A stretch of DNA of 25,090 bases from Verrucomicrobiota bacterium (GCA_023426435.1 JAFAAS010000151.1:1-25090), one strand, 5' to 3'; positions 1 to 9,079 are shown, counted from the stretch's first letter. Notes: a model not told the origin generated them from the sequence alone. Numbers and translations: made by a program.

Positions 1-2
1 TC

Positions 3-671
3 AATCCCCTCGTCGCCCGTCCGCTCGCCGGCGACGCCCCGCGCCCCACCCGCATCGTGCTCGTCGGCGACTCCACCGTCACCGACCACGCCGGCTGGGG
101 CAGCGGCTTCAAACAGCTGCTCGCGCCCGGCACCGAATGCCTCAACACCGCCCGCAGCGGCCGCAGTTCCAAAAGTTTCCGCGACGAGGGCCACTGGGAT
201 CACGCCCTCTCTCTTCACGGTGACTACTACCTCATCCAATTCGGCCACAACGACCAGCCCGGCAAAGGCCCCGCCCGCGAAACCGACCCCGATACCACCT
301 ACGCCGAAAACCTCGCCCGCTACATCGACGACGTCCGAGCCATCAACGCCCAACCCATCCTCGTCACCTCCCTCTGCCGCCGCACGTTCGATCCGCAAAA
401 CCCGCAAAAACTCGCCGACTCCCTCGCCCCCTACGCCGCCGCCGCCCGCCGCGTCGCCGCCGAGAAAAACGTCCCGCTCCTCGACCTCCACGCCCGCAGC
501 ATCGCGTTCTGCGAAAATCTCGGCCCCGCCGCCGTCGAAGCCTTCAATCCTCCCACCGAAAAAGGCCCCGATCGCACGCACCTCAACGCCGCCGGGTCCC
601 TCGCCTTCGCGCGCCTCCTCGCCGAAGATCTCCGCCGGTCGATCCCCGCCTTCCCGCTCGCTCCGCGATAA
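3..671 (+). CDS. rhamnogalacturonan acetylesterase-like SGNH hydrolase (5' partial)
   Basis: Likely removes acetyl groups from rhamnogalacturonan or a related pectic polymer, acting outside the cytoplasm. The frame is open from the left edge without a start, so the gene is cut; the GTG at 57 is probably internal, because it falls in the hydrophobic strand just before the GDS block. Counting from that GTG, the SGNH blocks are GDST at residues 4-7 (nucleophile Ser6), a Gly in 'TARSGRSSKS' near 35, GHND at 63-66, and the Asp/His pair in 'DRTHLN' at 172-177. This order and the 'GDSTVTD' and 'THLN' wording match family CE12 esterases. The signal peptide must lie outside the window. The LacI-type regulator starts 70 bases downstream and the pectin and uronate genes follow, which fits a pectin role. 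A xylan or other acetylesterase is the alternative. The family is well supported; the exact substrate is inferred. Confidence 0.85.
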   Translation, partial: NPLVARPLAGDAPRPTRIVLVGDSTVTDHAGWGSGFKQLLAPGTECLNTARSGRSSKSFRDEGHWDHALSLHGDYYLIQFGHNDQPGKGPARETDPDTTYAENLARYIDDVRAINAQPILVTSLCRRTFDPQNPQKLADSLAPYAAAARRVAAEKNVPLLDLHARSIAFCENLGPAAVEAFNPPTEKGPDRTHLNAAGSLAFARLLAEDLRRSIPAFPLAPR

Positions 672-741
672 CACGGCCGCTCTGCGCTCATCGTCGACTT
701 TTCTCTCGACCTCCCTTCCGCATCCGGGCCACTAACCCGTC

Positions 742-1770
742 GTGCAGGTCACCGCCACCCTCGAAGACGTTGCCAAGCGCGCCGGCGTTCACCGAACGAC
801 CGTTTCCCTCTCGCTCCGCGATCACCCGCGCATCCCCGCCACCACCCGCGCGCGCGTGAAGGCCATCGCCAATGAGCTCGGCTACCGCATGAACCCGCTC
901 GTCTCCGCGCTCATGCAGTCGCGCCGCTCCGGCAAGCCCGTCAAGCACGCCGCCCTCGCCTACGTCACCAACTACCCCACCCGCTACGGCTGGCGCCCCG
1001 AGCATCACGATCGTCCCAACTTCTTCCCCGGCGCCGCCGAGCGCGCACAGGATTTTGGATACAAGCTCGAACACTTCTGGCTCGCCGAACCCGGCATGAC
1101 CCCGCGCCGGTTCTGCGACATGCTCTCCGCCCGCAGCATCAACGGCCTCATCATCGGACGCCTCCCGCCCGGCCAGTCCTCGCTCGACCTCGAGTGGAAC
1201 CGCTTCTCCTGCGTCGCCCTCGGCATGACGCTCCGTTCGCCCATCCTCCATCACGTAACAGAAAACCACTACGACACCGTCTGGCAGTCGATGGACCGCT
1301 GCCGCGAACGCGGCTACAAACGCGTCGGCATCGTCTTCCCCGACGGCAACGACAGCCCCCGCGTCGGCGACCGCTGGCTCGGCGCCTACTTCACGCAACA
1401 ACTGAAATTCCCCGCCCGCGACCGCCTCCCGCTCTGCTCCGAAAAACCGACCGACGAATCCGCCTTCCGCGCCTGGTTCCAAAAACACAAACCCGACGCC
1501 ATCCTCGTCAACAACGCCCGCCTTCTCATCGAGTGGCTCGAGAAACTTAAGGTGAAAGTGCCCGACGACGTCGGCATCGTCTCCCTCGAACACCGGCGCG
1601 ACTTCGAGTGCACCGGCATGTATTACGACCCCGCCAAGATCGGTGGCCTCGCCATCGAAATGCTCATCGGCCTCATGCACCGCAACGAAACCGGCGTCCC
1701 CGCCGTGCAACACGAGGTCCTCCTCACCGGCGAGTGGCGCGAGCACCACTTGCTCCCCTCCCGCCGCTAA
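742..1770 (+). CDS. LacI-family transcriptional regulator
   Basis: A 342-aa DNA-binding regulator. Residues 5-62 form the LacI helix-turn-helix and hinge: 'TLEDVAKRAGVHRTTVSLSLRDHPRIPATTRARV', then 'ANELGYRMNPLVSALM'. The rest is a periplasmic-binding-protein-like sensor domain ('RGYKRVGIVFPDGNDSPRVGDRWLGAYF', 'KPDAILVNN', 'PDDVGIVSLEH'). The start is a GTG just before the HTH; no good Shine-Dalgarno sequence is visible, which is common in this window. It lies between a pectin acetylesterase gene and a TonB receptor gene, so it probably controls pectin or galacturonate genes in response to a sugar ligand. That target is inferred. Two palindromes between this gene and the receptor gene are candidate sites. 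Family assignment is secure; ligand and regulon are unknown. Confidence 0.9.
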   Translation: MQVTATLEDVAKRAGVHRTTVSLSLRDHPRIPATTRARVKAIANELGYRMNPLVSALMQSRRSGKPVKHAALAYVTNYPTRYGWRPEHHDRPNFFPGAAERAQDFGYKLEHFWLAEPGMTPRRFCDMLSARSINGLIIGRLPPGQSSLDLEWNRFSCVALGMTLRSPILHHVTENHYDTVWQSMDRCRERGYKRVGIVFPDGNDSPRVGDRWLGAYFTQQLKFPARDRLPLCSEKPTDESAFRAWFQKHKPDAILVNNARLLIEWLEKLKVKVPDDVGIVSLEHRRDFECTGMYYDPAKIGGLAIEMLIGLMHRNETGVPAVQHEVLLTGEWREHHLLPSRR

Positions 1771-1924
1771 CGACGACACGGCCCTTCGCCGCGCCTGCAA
1801 TCCCCTCAACACCCGGACCGGAGCGCCGCCTGCCGCGCTTCGTCGGGGCGAGCGTTTCGCCGAAGCATGAGGCTATAGCATATTCATAATGTCAGAGCCG
1901 TTGGCCGAATCGTAAAACCCGATT

Positions 1925-1997
1925 TGAACCACGAAGGCACCGAGCACACAGAAGAAAGCCATGGGATCTCTCCGTGCCTCTGTGCCTCTGTGGTTCA
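1925..1997. repeat. dispersed inverted repeat ('TGAACCAC...GTGGTTCA' family)
   Basis: The outer arms TGAACCAC (1925-1932) and GTGGTTCA (1990-1997) are perfectly complementary. The inner parts, rich in GAAGGCAC and CGTGCCTC words, pair less well. The same vocabulary ('CTCCGTGC', 'CCGTGGTTCACC', 'TTCGTGGTG') comes back around 12047-12120. It looks like a small non-coding dispersed element of this genome. Its mobility is inferred. Confidence 0.6.
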
Positions 1998-2148
1998 CCT
2001 GAAAGGCTCTATAGCTTTTCTGAAAACACTCTACCCCTCCCCCGCCGCCCCCTCGAGCCTCCCCAAGCGCACCGCGAGCCAGCCGCTCCGTCTCCACGCT
2101 TCGGATACGTCTCCATCCGTCTTTCACCGCCCCGCGGTCAACGATGTG

Positions 2149-2188
2149 CGCAACGGTGCGATTGTGAGTTTTTTCGCACCCAATTGCG
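2149..2188. promoter_or_regulatory. imperfect hairpin or operator upstream of the TonB receptor gene
   Basis: The left arm CGCAACGGTGCGA (2149-2161) pairs with the right arm TCGCACCCAATTGCG (2174-2188) through a 7-bp core (GGTGCGA/TCGCACC) and a 5-bp outer part (CGCAA/TTGCG), with a two-base bulge and a 12-base loop containing a T run. It could be an operator pair, an RNA hairpin in the receptor leader, or a degenerate repeat. Only the symmetry is seen. Confidence 0.35.
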
Positions 2189-2293
2189 TTTCGGCAGTCT
2201 CTTAGGCCTTCCCCGCGATCTTCCCCCGGCGTCCCCGCCGATCGATCGCAGCCGATCCCGAAATCATCGTTCGACCTTCGCATACCCTCTGAC

Positions 2294-2311
2294 CGTTTTG
2301 CCGCCAAAACG
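2294..2311. promoter_or_regulatory. perfect palindrome, candidate operator
   Basis: CGTTTTG and CAAAACG are perfect 7-bp arms around CCGC, about 120 bases before the receptor start. LacI-family proteins bind palindromes of roughly this size, and a LacI-family gene lies just upstream. The usual central CG of LacI operators is not at the symmetry centre, so this is only a candidate. Confidence 0.35.
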
Positions 2312-2430
2312 TTAGTCCCACCGCCCGCGCTCTCTCGGCCGCCTCCGCGGCGCCACGCGTTTCCTCCTCTGCCGGACTCCCTCCTTTTCGGGCCGCCCCG
2401 CGTCTTTGTCCCTCTGTTTCAACCCGACCC

Positions 2431-5400
2431 ATGCACACCATGAACACCGACACCCAGCGAACCCCGCTGCACCGACTGCTGCTCGCATCGGCCTGCCTCC
2501 CGCTCGCGTTATCGATCGCGCACGCACAGTCCGCGCAACCGCCAGCCACCACCGCCACCCCCGACGATGATGTCGTCGTCCTCTCGCCCTTCGAGGTCGT
2601 GAGCGACCAGCAGGGCTACTACAGCGCCAACACCATGTCCGGCACGCGCTTCAACACGAAGCTCGAAGACCTCGCCTCCTCCATCACCATCATGACGAAG
2701 GAGCAGATGACGGACTTCGCGATGACCGACATCAACGACGTCTTCCTCTACGTCGCCGGCACCGAGGGCACCGGCACTTACACCGACTACACCATCGATC
2801 GCAACGGCTCGATTTCCGACAACGTCCAGATCAATCCCGCCCAGGCCAACCGCGTCCGCGGCATCGCCCCGGCCAACGTCTCTCTCGGCAATATCGAGAC
2901 CATGGGACGCGTCCCCGTCGATCCCATCGGCATCGACTCCATCGAAATCAGCCGCGGCCCCAACGCCAACGTCTTCGGTCTCGGCAACCCGTCCGGCACC
3001 GTCAACCAGGTCCCGTCCTCCGCCAACGTCCAACGCGATCGCGCCCAGCTCGTGCTCCGCGTCGACAGCTACGAGGGCTACCGCAACAGCCTCGATTTCA
3101 ACAAAGTCCTCATTCAGGACAAACTCGCCGTCCGCTTCCAACAGGTCTTCCAACACGAGGCGTTCGAACGCAAACCGTCCGGCGTCGATACCGAGCGCTA
3201 CAACGGCATGATCAAGTATCAGCCGTTCAAGAACACCACGCTCAGCGCCTCCTACAACTACTACCACTCCTACGGCAATCGCCCGAACTCCCTCCCGCCG
3301 CGCGACAACATCTCCTACTGGCAGCGCAGCGGCCGCCCCACCTGGGACCCCGTCGCCCGCGTGATCAAGGTCAACGGCAAGCAGAGCCTCCCGATCACCG
3401 CCACCACCTTCCCCACCACCGCCAACTTCGGCACCACCGCCAGCCCCGACATCCAAAACGTCGACTACTTCACCGCCAGCTGGCTCGGCTTTGATTCCAG
3501 TCAGCTGTTCATCGACCAAAACGGCGCCGGCTACTGGGCCTCGCCCAACGGCTGGACCGGCGATCACCCTTGGACGTCCACCGCGTCCAACGCGCCCGCG
3601 TGGCAGCCTTCCGCGCTCCAAAGCTACCGCTATCTCCAGATCACCGGCGCCCCCGACGCGCGCGGCACCGGCGTTCGCTCCAACACCCAGCCGCTCTTCC
3701 TCACCACGCCGACTGTCACCGATCGGTCCATCTACGACTGGGAAAATATCAACATCTCCGCCGTTAACCGTTTCTGGGACCGCCACGAAACCATCAACCT
3801 CCAGCTCGACCACGTCTTCTTCTCGAACCCGCTCCACACGCTCGCCTTTCAGGGCAACTTCTTCCGCGAAGACTCCGAGCGTTGGACGCGCAACTACATC
3901 GGCATTGCCAACGACCTCGGCCAATCCGGTCAGCTGTCCGTCGATGTCAACGAACGCCGCCTCGATGGCTCGCCCAATCCGTATTTCCTCCGCCCCTACA
4001 TCGGCGTCGCCCGCCCACGCACCGTTTATCGTCCGGCCAAATGGGACACCACTCGCGGCCAGCTCGCTTACCGCGCCGATCTCCGCCAGCTCGACGGCTG
4101 GCTGAAACACCTCGGCACCCATCAGTTCACCGGGTATTACGAATACAAATACCGCGTCGATCGTCAGTATTCCTGGCGCGACGCCATGATCTCGAGTCCG
4201 TCCTTCCTTCCCGCCGGCATCGCCGTCGCCAATCAATCCAACGGCGTCACCGGCCAATACCCCGCCATCCAAGCCACGCGTAATTTCTTCCGCTATTACG
4301 TCGGCGACGCCCAGGGCGACAACGTCGACTACGCGCCGACCGACTTCCAACCGGGCTCCTACCAATACGTGTGGGGCAATGCCCAAACCGGCGTCTTCAA
4401 CCGCGATCCCGTCACCCTCGGCCTCGCCGCCGCCTCCGACGCCACGGGCGGCACCAACAACAGCAAGATCACCATCAAAACCCTCGGCGGCGTCTGGCAG
4501 GGCCATTTCTTGAACGGCCTGCTCGTCACCACCTTCGGCGCCCGCGAGGACGAGGTTTACACGATGTTCGGCGACGGCAATGTCCGCCTCAACCCCGACG
4601 GCATCACCCTCGACTACGCGTCCGCCAATCGCTGGTCCGGCAACCGCGACTTCAACTCCGGCCAGACCACCAACTATCAAGCCATCGTCCGTCCGTTCCG
4701 CGACGTCACCTTCCTCCCGGAAACCGGCTTCCTGTCCGACCTCGCTCGCGGATTTTCCTTCGGCTACAATAAATCCGACAGCTTCCTCCCCTCCACTCCC
4801 GCCCAATCGCTCTACAAGGAATCCGTCCCGAATCCCACCGGCGAAGACGAGAGCTTCACCTTCGGATTCAACCTCCTCGACGGGAAACTCGTCATTCGCG
4901 CCACCCGCTACGAAAACATCCAAAAGGATGCGCGCAACGGCGACGCCGGCGTCTTCAACCAACGCGTGACACGTATCGACATGTCTCCGCGCGGCCAAAC
5001 CGCCAACCCCGCCCGCCTCCTTTTCCAAGCCGACGCTTGGGTCCGCTGGCAAAATCCCGGCTGGTCCGACGAGCAGGTCCGCGCCGAAGTCACCCGGCAG
5101 ACCGGCATCTCGCCCGAACTCGAAGCCTTCCTCTTCGACCCCGGCATCCCCTTCGCCGCCACCGCCGACGTCGTCGCCAAGGGCACCGAAATCGAAATCA
5201 ACTACAACCCGACGTCGTGGTGGACCGTCTCCGGCTCCGTGACGAAATCCACCGTCACCAACCGCAACGTCTCCGCCGCCACCCAACGCTGGATCGACGA
5301 GCGCATGCCGATCTGGACCTCCATCGTCGATCCCCGCATCGGAGCCACTGGCGACGGCGCGCTCGCCCCCACCGCCGGCAACACCGAGCGCCTCTGGTGG

Positions 5401-5910
5401 AAACAGCTCTATCAAGGCGCCTCCGGCAACCAAACGCCCGAAGACAACTTCACCGCATTCGTCGGCGCTCCCTACAGCGCGTTCCGCGAGCTCGAGGGCA
5501 AAGCCAACCCGCAGAGCCGCGAATGGAGCGCCCGCTTCAGCACCAAGGTCAGCCTCGACGAACTCACCGATAATCGCATCTGGCGCAACGTCTCGGTCGG
5601 CGGCGCCGTCCGCTGGGAAAGCAAAGCCGCCATCGGCTACTACGGCGTGCAATCGCTCCCCGACAAGATCACGCAGCTCGACACGAACCGCCCGATCTTC
5701 GACAGCGCCAACACCTACATCGACGCGTTCATCACCTACCGGACGAAGCTCTGGCGCGACAAAGTCAGCGCCTCGTTCCAACTCAACGCGCGCAACATCA
5801 CCGAAAGCGGCGGACTGCGCCCCGTCGGCGCCTTCCCCAACGGCGAGATCCACACCTACCGCATCATCGATCCACGACAGTTCTTCCTCACCGCCACATT
5901 CGAATTCTAG
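2431..5910 (+). CDS. TonB-dependent outer membrane receptor
   Basis: A 1159-aa outer-membrane transporter that takes up a substrate using TonB/ExbBD energy. Residues 1 to about 33 are a signal peptide (basic 'RTPLHR', hydrophobic core, 'AHA' cleavage site). At about 49-56 comes 'VVLSPFEV', the TonB-box-like motif typical of Opitutaceae receptors. The plug domain follows ('GTRFNTKLEDLASSITIMTK', 'VRGI', 'IDSIEISRGPNANVFGLGNPSGTVN'). The remainder is a long beta-barrel with alternating aromatic residues that ends in 'FFLTATFEF', a C-terminal aromatic as expected for outer-membrane assembly. An in-frame ATG three codons downstream of the chosen start is an equal alternative. It lies after the LacI-type regulator and before a terminator, so it is probably transcribed alone. 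The substrate is likely a pectin or rhamnogalacturonan oligosaccharide by context, which is inference only. Confidence 0.93.
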   Translation: MHTMNTDTQRTPLHRLLLASACLPLALSIAHAQSAQPPATTATPDDDVVVLSPFEVVSDQQGYYSANTMSGTRFNTKLEDLASSITIMTKEQMTDFAMTDINDVFLYVAGTEGTGTYTDYTIDRNGSISDNVQINPAQANRVRGIAPANVSLGNIETMGRVPVDPIGIDSIEISRGPNANVFGLGNPSGTVNQVPSSANVQRDRAQLVLRVDSYEGYRNSLDFNKVLIQDKLAVRFQQVFQHEAFERKPSGVDTERYNGMIKYQPFKNTTLSASYNYYHSYGNRPNSLPPRDNISYWQRSGRPTWDPVARVIKVNGKQSLPITATTFPTTANFGTTASPDIQNVDYFTASWLGFDSSQLFIDQNGAGYWASPNGWTGDHPWTSTASNAPAWQPSALQSYRYLQITGAPDARGTGVRSNTQPLFLTTPTVTDRSIYDWENINISAVNRFWDRHETINLQLDHVFFSNPLHTLAFQGNFFREDSERWTRNYIGIANDLGQSGQLSVDVNERRLDGSPNPYFLRPYIGVARPRTVYRPAKWDTTRGQLAYRADLRQLDGWLKHLGTHQFTGYYEYKYRVDRQYSWRDAMISSPSFLPAGIAVANQSNGVTGQYPAIQATRNFFRYYVGDAQGDNVDYAPTDFQPGSYQYVWGNAQTGVFNRDPVTLGLAAASDATGGTNNSKITIKTLGGVWQGHFLNGLLVTTFGAREDEVYTMFGDGNVRLNPDGITLDYASANRWSGNRDFNSGQTTNYQAIVRPFRDVTFLPETGFLSDLARGFSFGYNKSDSFLPSTPAQSLYKESVPNPTGEDESFTFGFNLLDGKLVIRATRYENIQKDARNGDAGVFNQRVTRIDMSPRGQTANPARLLFQADAWVRWQNPGWSDEQVRAEVTRQTGISPELEAFLFDPGIPFAATADVVAKGTEIEINYNPTSWWTVSGSVTKSTVTNRNVSAATQRWIDERMPIWTSIVDPRIGATGDGALAPTAGNTERLWWKQLYQGASGNQTPEDNFTAFVGAPYSAFRELEGKANPQSREWSARFSTKVSLDELTDNRIWRNVSVGGAVRWESKAAIGYYGVQSLPDKITQLDTNRPIFDSANTYIDAFITYRTKLWRDKVSASFQLNARNITESGGLRPVGAFPNGEIHTYRIIDPRQFFLTATFEF

Positions 5911-5928
5911 TTCAACTCGCCCTCTTCC

Positions 5929-5957
5929 GGCCGCCGCCCCAAAGCGGCGGCCTTTTT
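5929..5957 (+). terminator. rho-independent terminator after the TonB receptor gene
   Basis: A perfect 9-bp stem GGCCGCCGC / GCGGCGGCC with a 6-base loop is followed directly by five T residues. It lies 18 bases after the receptor stop codon. Confidence 0.9.
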
Positions 5958-5976
5958 CTTTCTCTCGTTCGTGGAG

Positions 5977-5996
5977 GCGCGGTGCCCCCACCGCGC
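5977..5996. repeat. palindromic repeat GCGCGGTG-CACCGCGC, copy 1
   Basis: Perfect 8-bp arms GCGCGGTG and CACCGCGC flank CCCC, with GGAG just upstream. The copy is intergenic. Further copies lie at 7027-7046 and 11545-11564, both inside genes, and a decayed one lies at 13859-13877. Confidence 0.75.
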
Positions 5997-6073
5997 ATTC
6001 GCCAGAGCCCTCGGGCAATATTCGCGTTCCTTCGCGTCCATTCGCGGTTCATACCTCTTTCCTTTTCGTCGCG

Positions 6074-7981
6074 ATGCGCAACCCCACCGCTCCCCTTCCT
6101 CGCTGGCTCTTCCCTCTCATCTTTGCCGCCGCGCTCGTCGCCTACTGGCCCACCTTCTCCGCCGGCTTCATCTGGGACGACGCCGGCCATGTCACGCGCC
6201 CCGACCTCCGCTCTCTTTCCGGATTGTTTCGCATCTGGTTCGAAGTCGGCGCCACGCAACAATACTACCCGCTCCTCCATTCCGCGTTCTGGCTCGAACA
6301 TAAACTCTGGGGCGATTCCGCGTTCGGCTATCACCTGCTCAACGTCTTCCTCCACGCCGCCAACGCCTGCCTTTTCGCCCGCCTGCTCCATCGCCTCGCC
6401 GTCCCCGGTGCCGCCTTCGCCGCCCTCCTCTTCACCCTCCACCCGGTCTGCGTCGAATCCGTCGCCTGGATCTCCGAACAAAAGAACACCCTCTCCACCC
6501 TCCTCTACCTCTCCGCCGCGCTTGCGTATCTAAATTTCCAACACGCCCGCTTTCGCGCCCAGAACTCCAAACCCCAAACTCAAAACCCAAAACCCAGAAC
6601 CTATCTCGTCGCCACCGCCCTCTTCACTTCCGCCCTCCTCACGAAATCCGTCACCGCCACCCTCCCCGCCGCCCTCCTCGTTCTCCTCTGGTGGCGTCAA
6701 GGCTCACTCCATTTCCGCCGCGACGTCGTTCCGCTTCTTCCCTGGTTCGCCCTCGCTCTCGCCGCCGGTCTCCACACCGCCCATTTCGAACGCACGCACA
6801 TCGGCGCCGACGGCTCCGCCTTCGATCTCACCGTCGCCGAACGCCTCCTCCTCGCCGGCCGCATCCCTTGGTTCTACCTCGGCAAACTCCTCTGGCCCGC
6901 CGACCTCATTTTCATCTACCCACGCTGGACCGTCGACACCTCCTCGCTCCTCCAGTGGCTCTTCGTCATCGGCACTCTCGGCCTCCTCTCCGCCGCACTC
7001 TTCGCATCAAACCGCCAACCTTGGGGGCGCGGTGCCCTCACCGCGCTTCTCCTCTTCGGCGGCACGCTTTTCCCCGTCCTCGGCTTTTTCAATGTCTATC
7101 CGTTCCTCTTCTCCTACGTCGCCGACCACTTCCAATACCTCGCCTCCCTGCCGCTCCTCGCCGCGTTTGCTTCCGTCGCCACGCGCGCGAGCACGTCGCT
7201 CTCCCACCGAAGCCCCACGTCCCCAACCCAAAACCCAAAACTCAAAATCTACTCCGCCGTCGCGGCCTTCCTCATCCTGGCCGGACTGGGAGGTCTCACC
7301 TTCCAACAATCCCGCACCTACCACGACAGCCTCACCCTCTGGCAAACCACCGCCGCCCGAAATCCGTCCGCCTGGATCGCCCACAACAATCTCGCCCTCG
7401 CCCTGACCGAACGCGGCCGTATCCAGGAAGCCATCACACACCTCGAGACCGCGCTCACGCTCCGCCCCGACTACCCGCAAGCGCTCTCAAACCTCGGCGA
7501 TAACCTCACGCGCCTCGGCCGCCCCTTCGACGCCATCCCCCACCTCGAACGCGCGCTCGCCGTCCAACCCAACTTCCCCGACGCCCACAACAACCTCGGC
7601 GCCGCCTACGCCGCCCTCGACCGCTACACCGACGCGATCCCCGCCTTCGAACGCGCTCTAGCTCTCAACCCGCGCCTCGCCGTCGCTCACCGCAATCTCG
7701 GCTTCGCCATCGCCGCCTCCGGCCGCAACGCCGACGCCGTTCCGCATTTCACTCGCGCCGTCGAACTCGCCCCGCGCGATCCCCAAGCCCACCTCGGCCT
7801 CGCGATCGCGCTCCTTCTTAGCAACCGCTTCCCCGCTGCCGAACCGCACTTCCACCGCGCAATCGAGCTCGATCCTCAAAATCCCGCCCCCCGCATCGCC
7901 CTCGCTCGCGCGCTCGCCGCGCAAGGCCGTAGTGCCGAAGCGGAGACACACCTCCGCGCCGCCCGCCGCCTCCAGCAATAA
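6074..7981 (+). CDS. TMTC-like membrane protein with C-terminal TPR repeats
   Basis: A 635-aa protein. The first ~430 residues are a multi-pass membrane region of the GT-C / TMTC-like type: an N-terminal TM segment, an acidic 'FIWDDAGHV' loop, 'LLNVFLHAANACLFARLL', and the hallmark 'LHPVCVESVAWISEQKNTLS'. Residues 431-635 are six tetratricopeptide repeats of 34 aa each. Relatives are annotated as putative protein O-mannosyltransferases or TPR proteins; glycosyl transfer from a lipid-linked sugar is possible but unproven. Three dispersed repeats are translated in frame: 'NSKPQTQNPKPRT' near residue 161, 'WGRGALTA' near 316 and 'PTQNPKLK' near 382. All fall between predicted membrane helices or close to the start of the TPRs. 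No functional link to the pectin genes is evident. Confidence 0.8.
   Translation: MRNPTAPLPRWLFPLIFAAALVAYWPTFSAGFIWDDAGHVTRPDLRSLSGLFRIWFEVGATQQYYPLLHSAFWLEHKLWGDSAFGYHLLNVFLHAANACLFARLLHRLAVPGAAFAALLFTLHPVCVESVAWISEQKNTLSTLLYLSAALAYLNFQHARFRAQNSKPQTQNPKPRTYLVATALFTSALLTKSVTATLPAALLVLLWWRQGSLHFRRDVVPLLPWFALALAAGLHTAHFERTHIGADGSAFDLTVAERLLLAGRIPWFYLGKLLWPADLIFIYPRWTVDTSSLLQWLFVIGTLGLLSAALFASNRQPWGRGALTALLLFGGTLFPVLGFFNVYPFLFSYVADHFQYLASLPLLAAFASVATRASTSLSHRSPTSPTQNPKLKIYSAVAAFLILAGLGGLTFQQSRTYHDSLTLWQTTAARNPSAWIAHNNLALALTERGRIQEAITHLETALTLRPDYPQALSNLGDNLTRLGRPFDAIPHLERALAVQPNFPDAHNNLGAAYAALDRYTDAIPAFERALALNPRLAVAHRNLGFAIAASGRNADAVPHFTRAVELAPRDPQAHLGLAIALLLSNRFPAAEPHFHRAIELDPQNPAPRIALARALAAQGRSAEAETHLRAARRLQQ
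6556..6600 (+). repeat. A/C-rich dispersed repeat inside the TPR-protein gene
   Basis: An imperfect tandem of the words CCAAACTC, AAAACCCA and AAACCCAG is translated in frame as a Q/N/K/P-rich stretch. A related stretch occurs at 7217-7247 in the same gene. Similar A-rich words occur in spacers at 9957-9987 and 11943-11967. Confidence 0.6.
7027..7046. repeat. palindromic repeat GCGCGGTG-CACCGCGC, copy 2, inside a gene
   Basis: Same 8-bp arms as copy 1 with loop CCCT. It keeps the reading frame of the TPR membrane protein and encodes 'GRGALTA' between two membrane helices. Confidence 0.75.
7217..7247 (+). repeat. A/C-rich dispersed repeat, second copy in the TPR-protein gene
   Basis: Words ACCCAAAACCC and AAAACTCAAAATC are translated as 'PTQNPKLKI'. 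The same type as at 6556-6600 and again in frame, in a loop before a membrane helix. Confidence 0.6.
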
Positions 7982-8185
7982 GGCAGGGCGAGCCGCCCAC
8001 ACCCACCCGCCAAATCGCCTCCGCCTGTCCGTGCTCAATCACCCGTCCGACATTCAACAATGAGCGCACCCCCGCATTCGAAACCTTCCTCCTTCCAACC
8101 ACGATAAACCACACGCATCGCCGCCGCCGATTGCCACCCCCTCGGCGACGTATCCGTTCCGCGGATTCGCATCGCGCGCCGCCTC

Positions 8186-9079
8186 ATGAGTCTCTCCTTT
8201 CGCCGCCTCCTCGCTTTTCCGCTCTCCGCCGCGGCCTTCACACTCTTCGCTCATCTCGCGCTGTCCGGCGAAATCTTCCGCGACATCCCTTACGGCCACG
8301 CCTCCGGCGAAACCCTCCTCCTCGACGCCCACATCCCCGACACTCCCGGCCCGCATCCCATCGCCCTCCTCGTCCACGGCGGCGGCTGGTCCCGCGGCGA
8401 TAAATCCGGCAGCGACAAACCCGGCGACGGCGCCGACATCACTCCTTGGTTCGCGCCACTCTCCGCCGCAAACTTCACGTGGTTCTCCATCAACTACCGC
8501 CACGCCCCCGCTCACCGCTGGCCCGCCGCACTCGAAGACGTCCAATCCGCCATTCGCTGGGTTAAAACCCACGCCACCCACTACCGCGGCGACCCCCAAC
8601 GCATCGCCCTGTTCGGCCACTCCGCCGGCGGCCATCTCGTCTGCCTCGCCGCCACGCTCGCCGACGACTCCACGCGCCCTCAAGCCGTCGTCGGTTTCGC
8701 TCCCGTCACCGACTTCGAAACCGATGTCGCCCACCGCGGCGGCCAGCTCAGCACCTCCCTCCAAGCGCTCTTCAATCTCCCCGCCGCCCCCAACCCTGAA
8801 TCGCTCGCGATCCTCCGCGAAGCTTCGCCGCTCACTCACATCAAACCCGGGCTGCCACCTTTTCTCCTTCTTCATGGCGACGCCGACAAAACCGTCCGCC
8901 TCGAACAATCCCTCGCCTTCCAACAAAAACTCCAGGCCGCCGGCGTCCGCTGCGACCTCATCACACTGCCCGGCGCTCCGCACGGTCTCCTCACCTGGCC
9001 TCAATTTCTGCCCGACTACCCGGACCGCCTCATCGCCTGGCTCCGCGAAACCCTCGCACCCGCCGGCGCGCAACCATGA
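8186..9079 (+). CDS. secreted alpha/beta-hydrolase, acetyl or feruloyl esterase type
   Basis: A 297-aa carboxylesterase that probably cleaves acetyl or aromatic esters from plant cell-wall sugars. Residues 1 to about 28 look like a signal peptide. The oxyanion-hole motif HGGGW is at 64-68, the nucleophile elbow GHSAG at 144-148 (Ser146), an acid in 'HGDADKTV' at 230-237, and the catalytic His266 in 'GAPHG'. This layout fits the BD-FAE / esterase-lipase group. The ATG was chosen because it directly precedes the signal peptide; no Shine-Dalgarno sequence is visible. It lies 87 bases before the UxuB-like gene and starts the uronate block, so it probably deacetylates pectic oligosaccharides before their sugars are catabolised. 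That substrate is inferred. Confidence 0.83.
   Translation: MSLSFRRLLAFPLSAAAFTLFAHLALSGEIFRDIPYGHASGETLLLDAHIPDTPGPHPIALLVHGGGWSRGDKSGSDKPGDGADITPWFAPLSAANFTWFSINYRHAPAHRWPAALEDVQSAIRWVKTHATHYRGDPQRIALFGHSAGGHLVCLAATLADDSTRPQAVVGFAPVTDFETDVAHRGGQLSTSLQALFNLPAAPNPESLAILREASPLTHIKPGLPPFLLLHGDADKTVRLEQSLAFQQKLQAAGVRCDLITLPGAPHGLLTWPQFLPDYPDRLIAWLRETLAPAGAQP

Larger units (their letters stand above)
1771..2430. other. 660-bp spacer upstream of the TonB receptor gene
   Basis: No convincing gene is seen here; the open frames are short and have no recognisable content. The spacer holds a dispersed inverted repeat, an imperfect hairpin and a short perfect palindrome, each listed separately. The last part is pyrimidine-rich and runs to the receptor start. 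Promoter and operator of the receptor gene probably lie here, but no strong -35/-10 pair stands out. Confidence 0.6.

Noticed and set aside
688..1812. - strand open frame opposite the LacI-family gene, and similar ones opposite uxaE and uxaC
   Set aside because: Low-complexity shadows without motifs. The + strand products are clear family members.
2509..6018. Very long - strand open frame (1169 aa) opposite the TonB receptor gene
   Set aside because: It is an effect of C-rich third positions. The + strand has the signal peptide, TonB box, plug and barrel; the other has only low-complexity Gly/Ala/Glu/Val.
7982..8185. Possible small gene between the TPR protein and esterase genes
   Set aside because: Only motif-less frames on the - strand and no short + strand frame with a sensible start; treated as an ordinary spacer.
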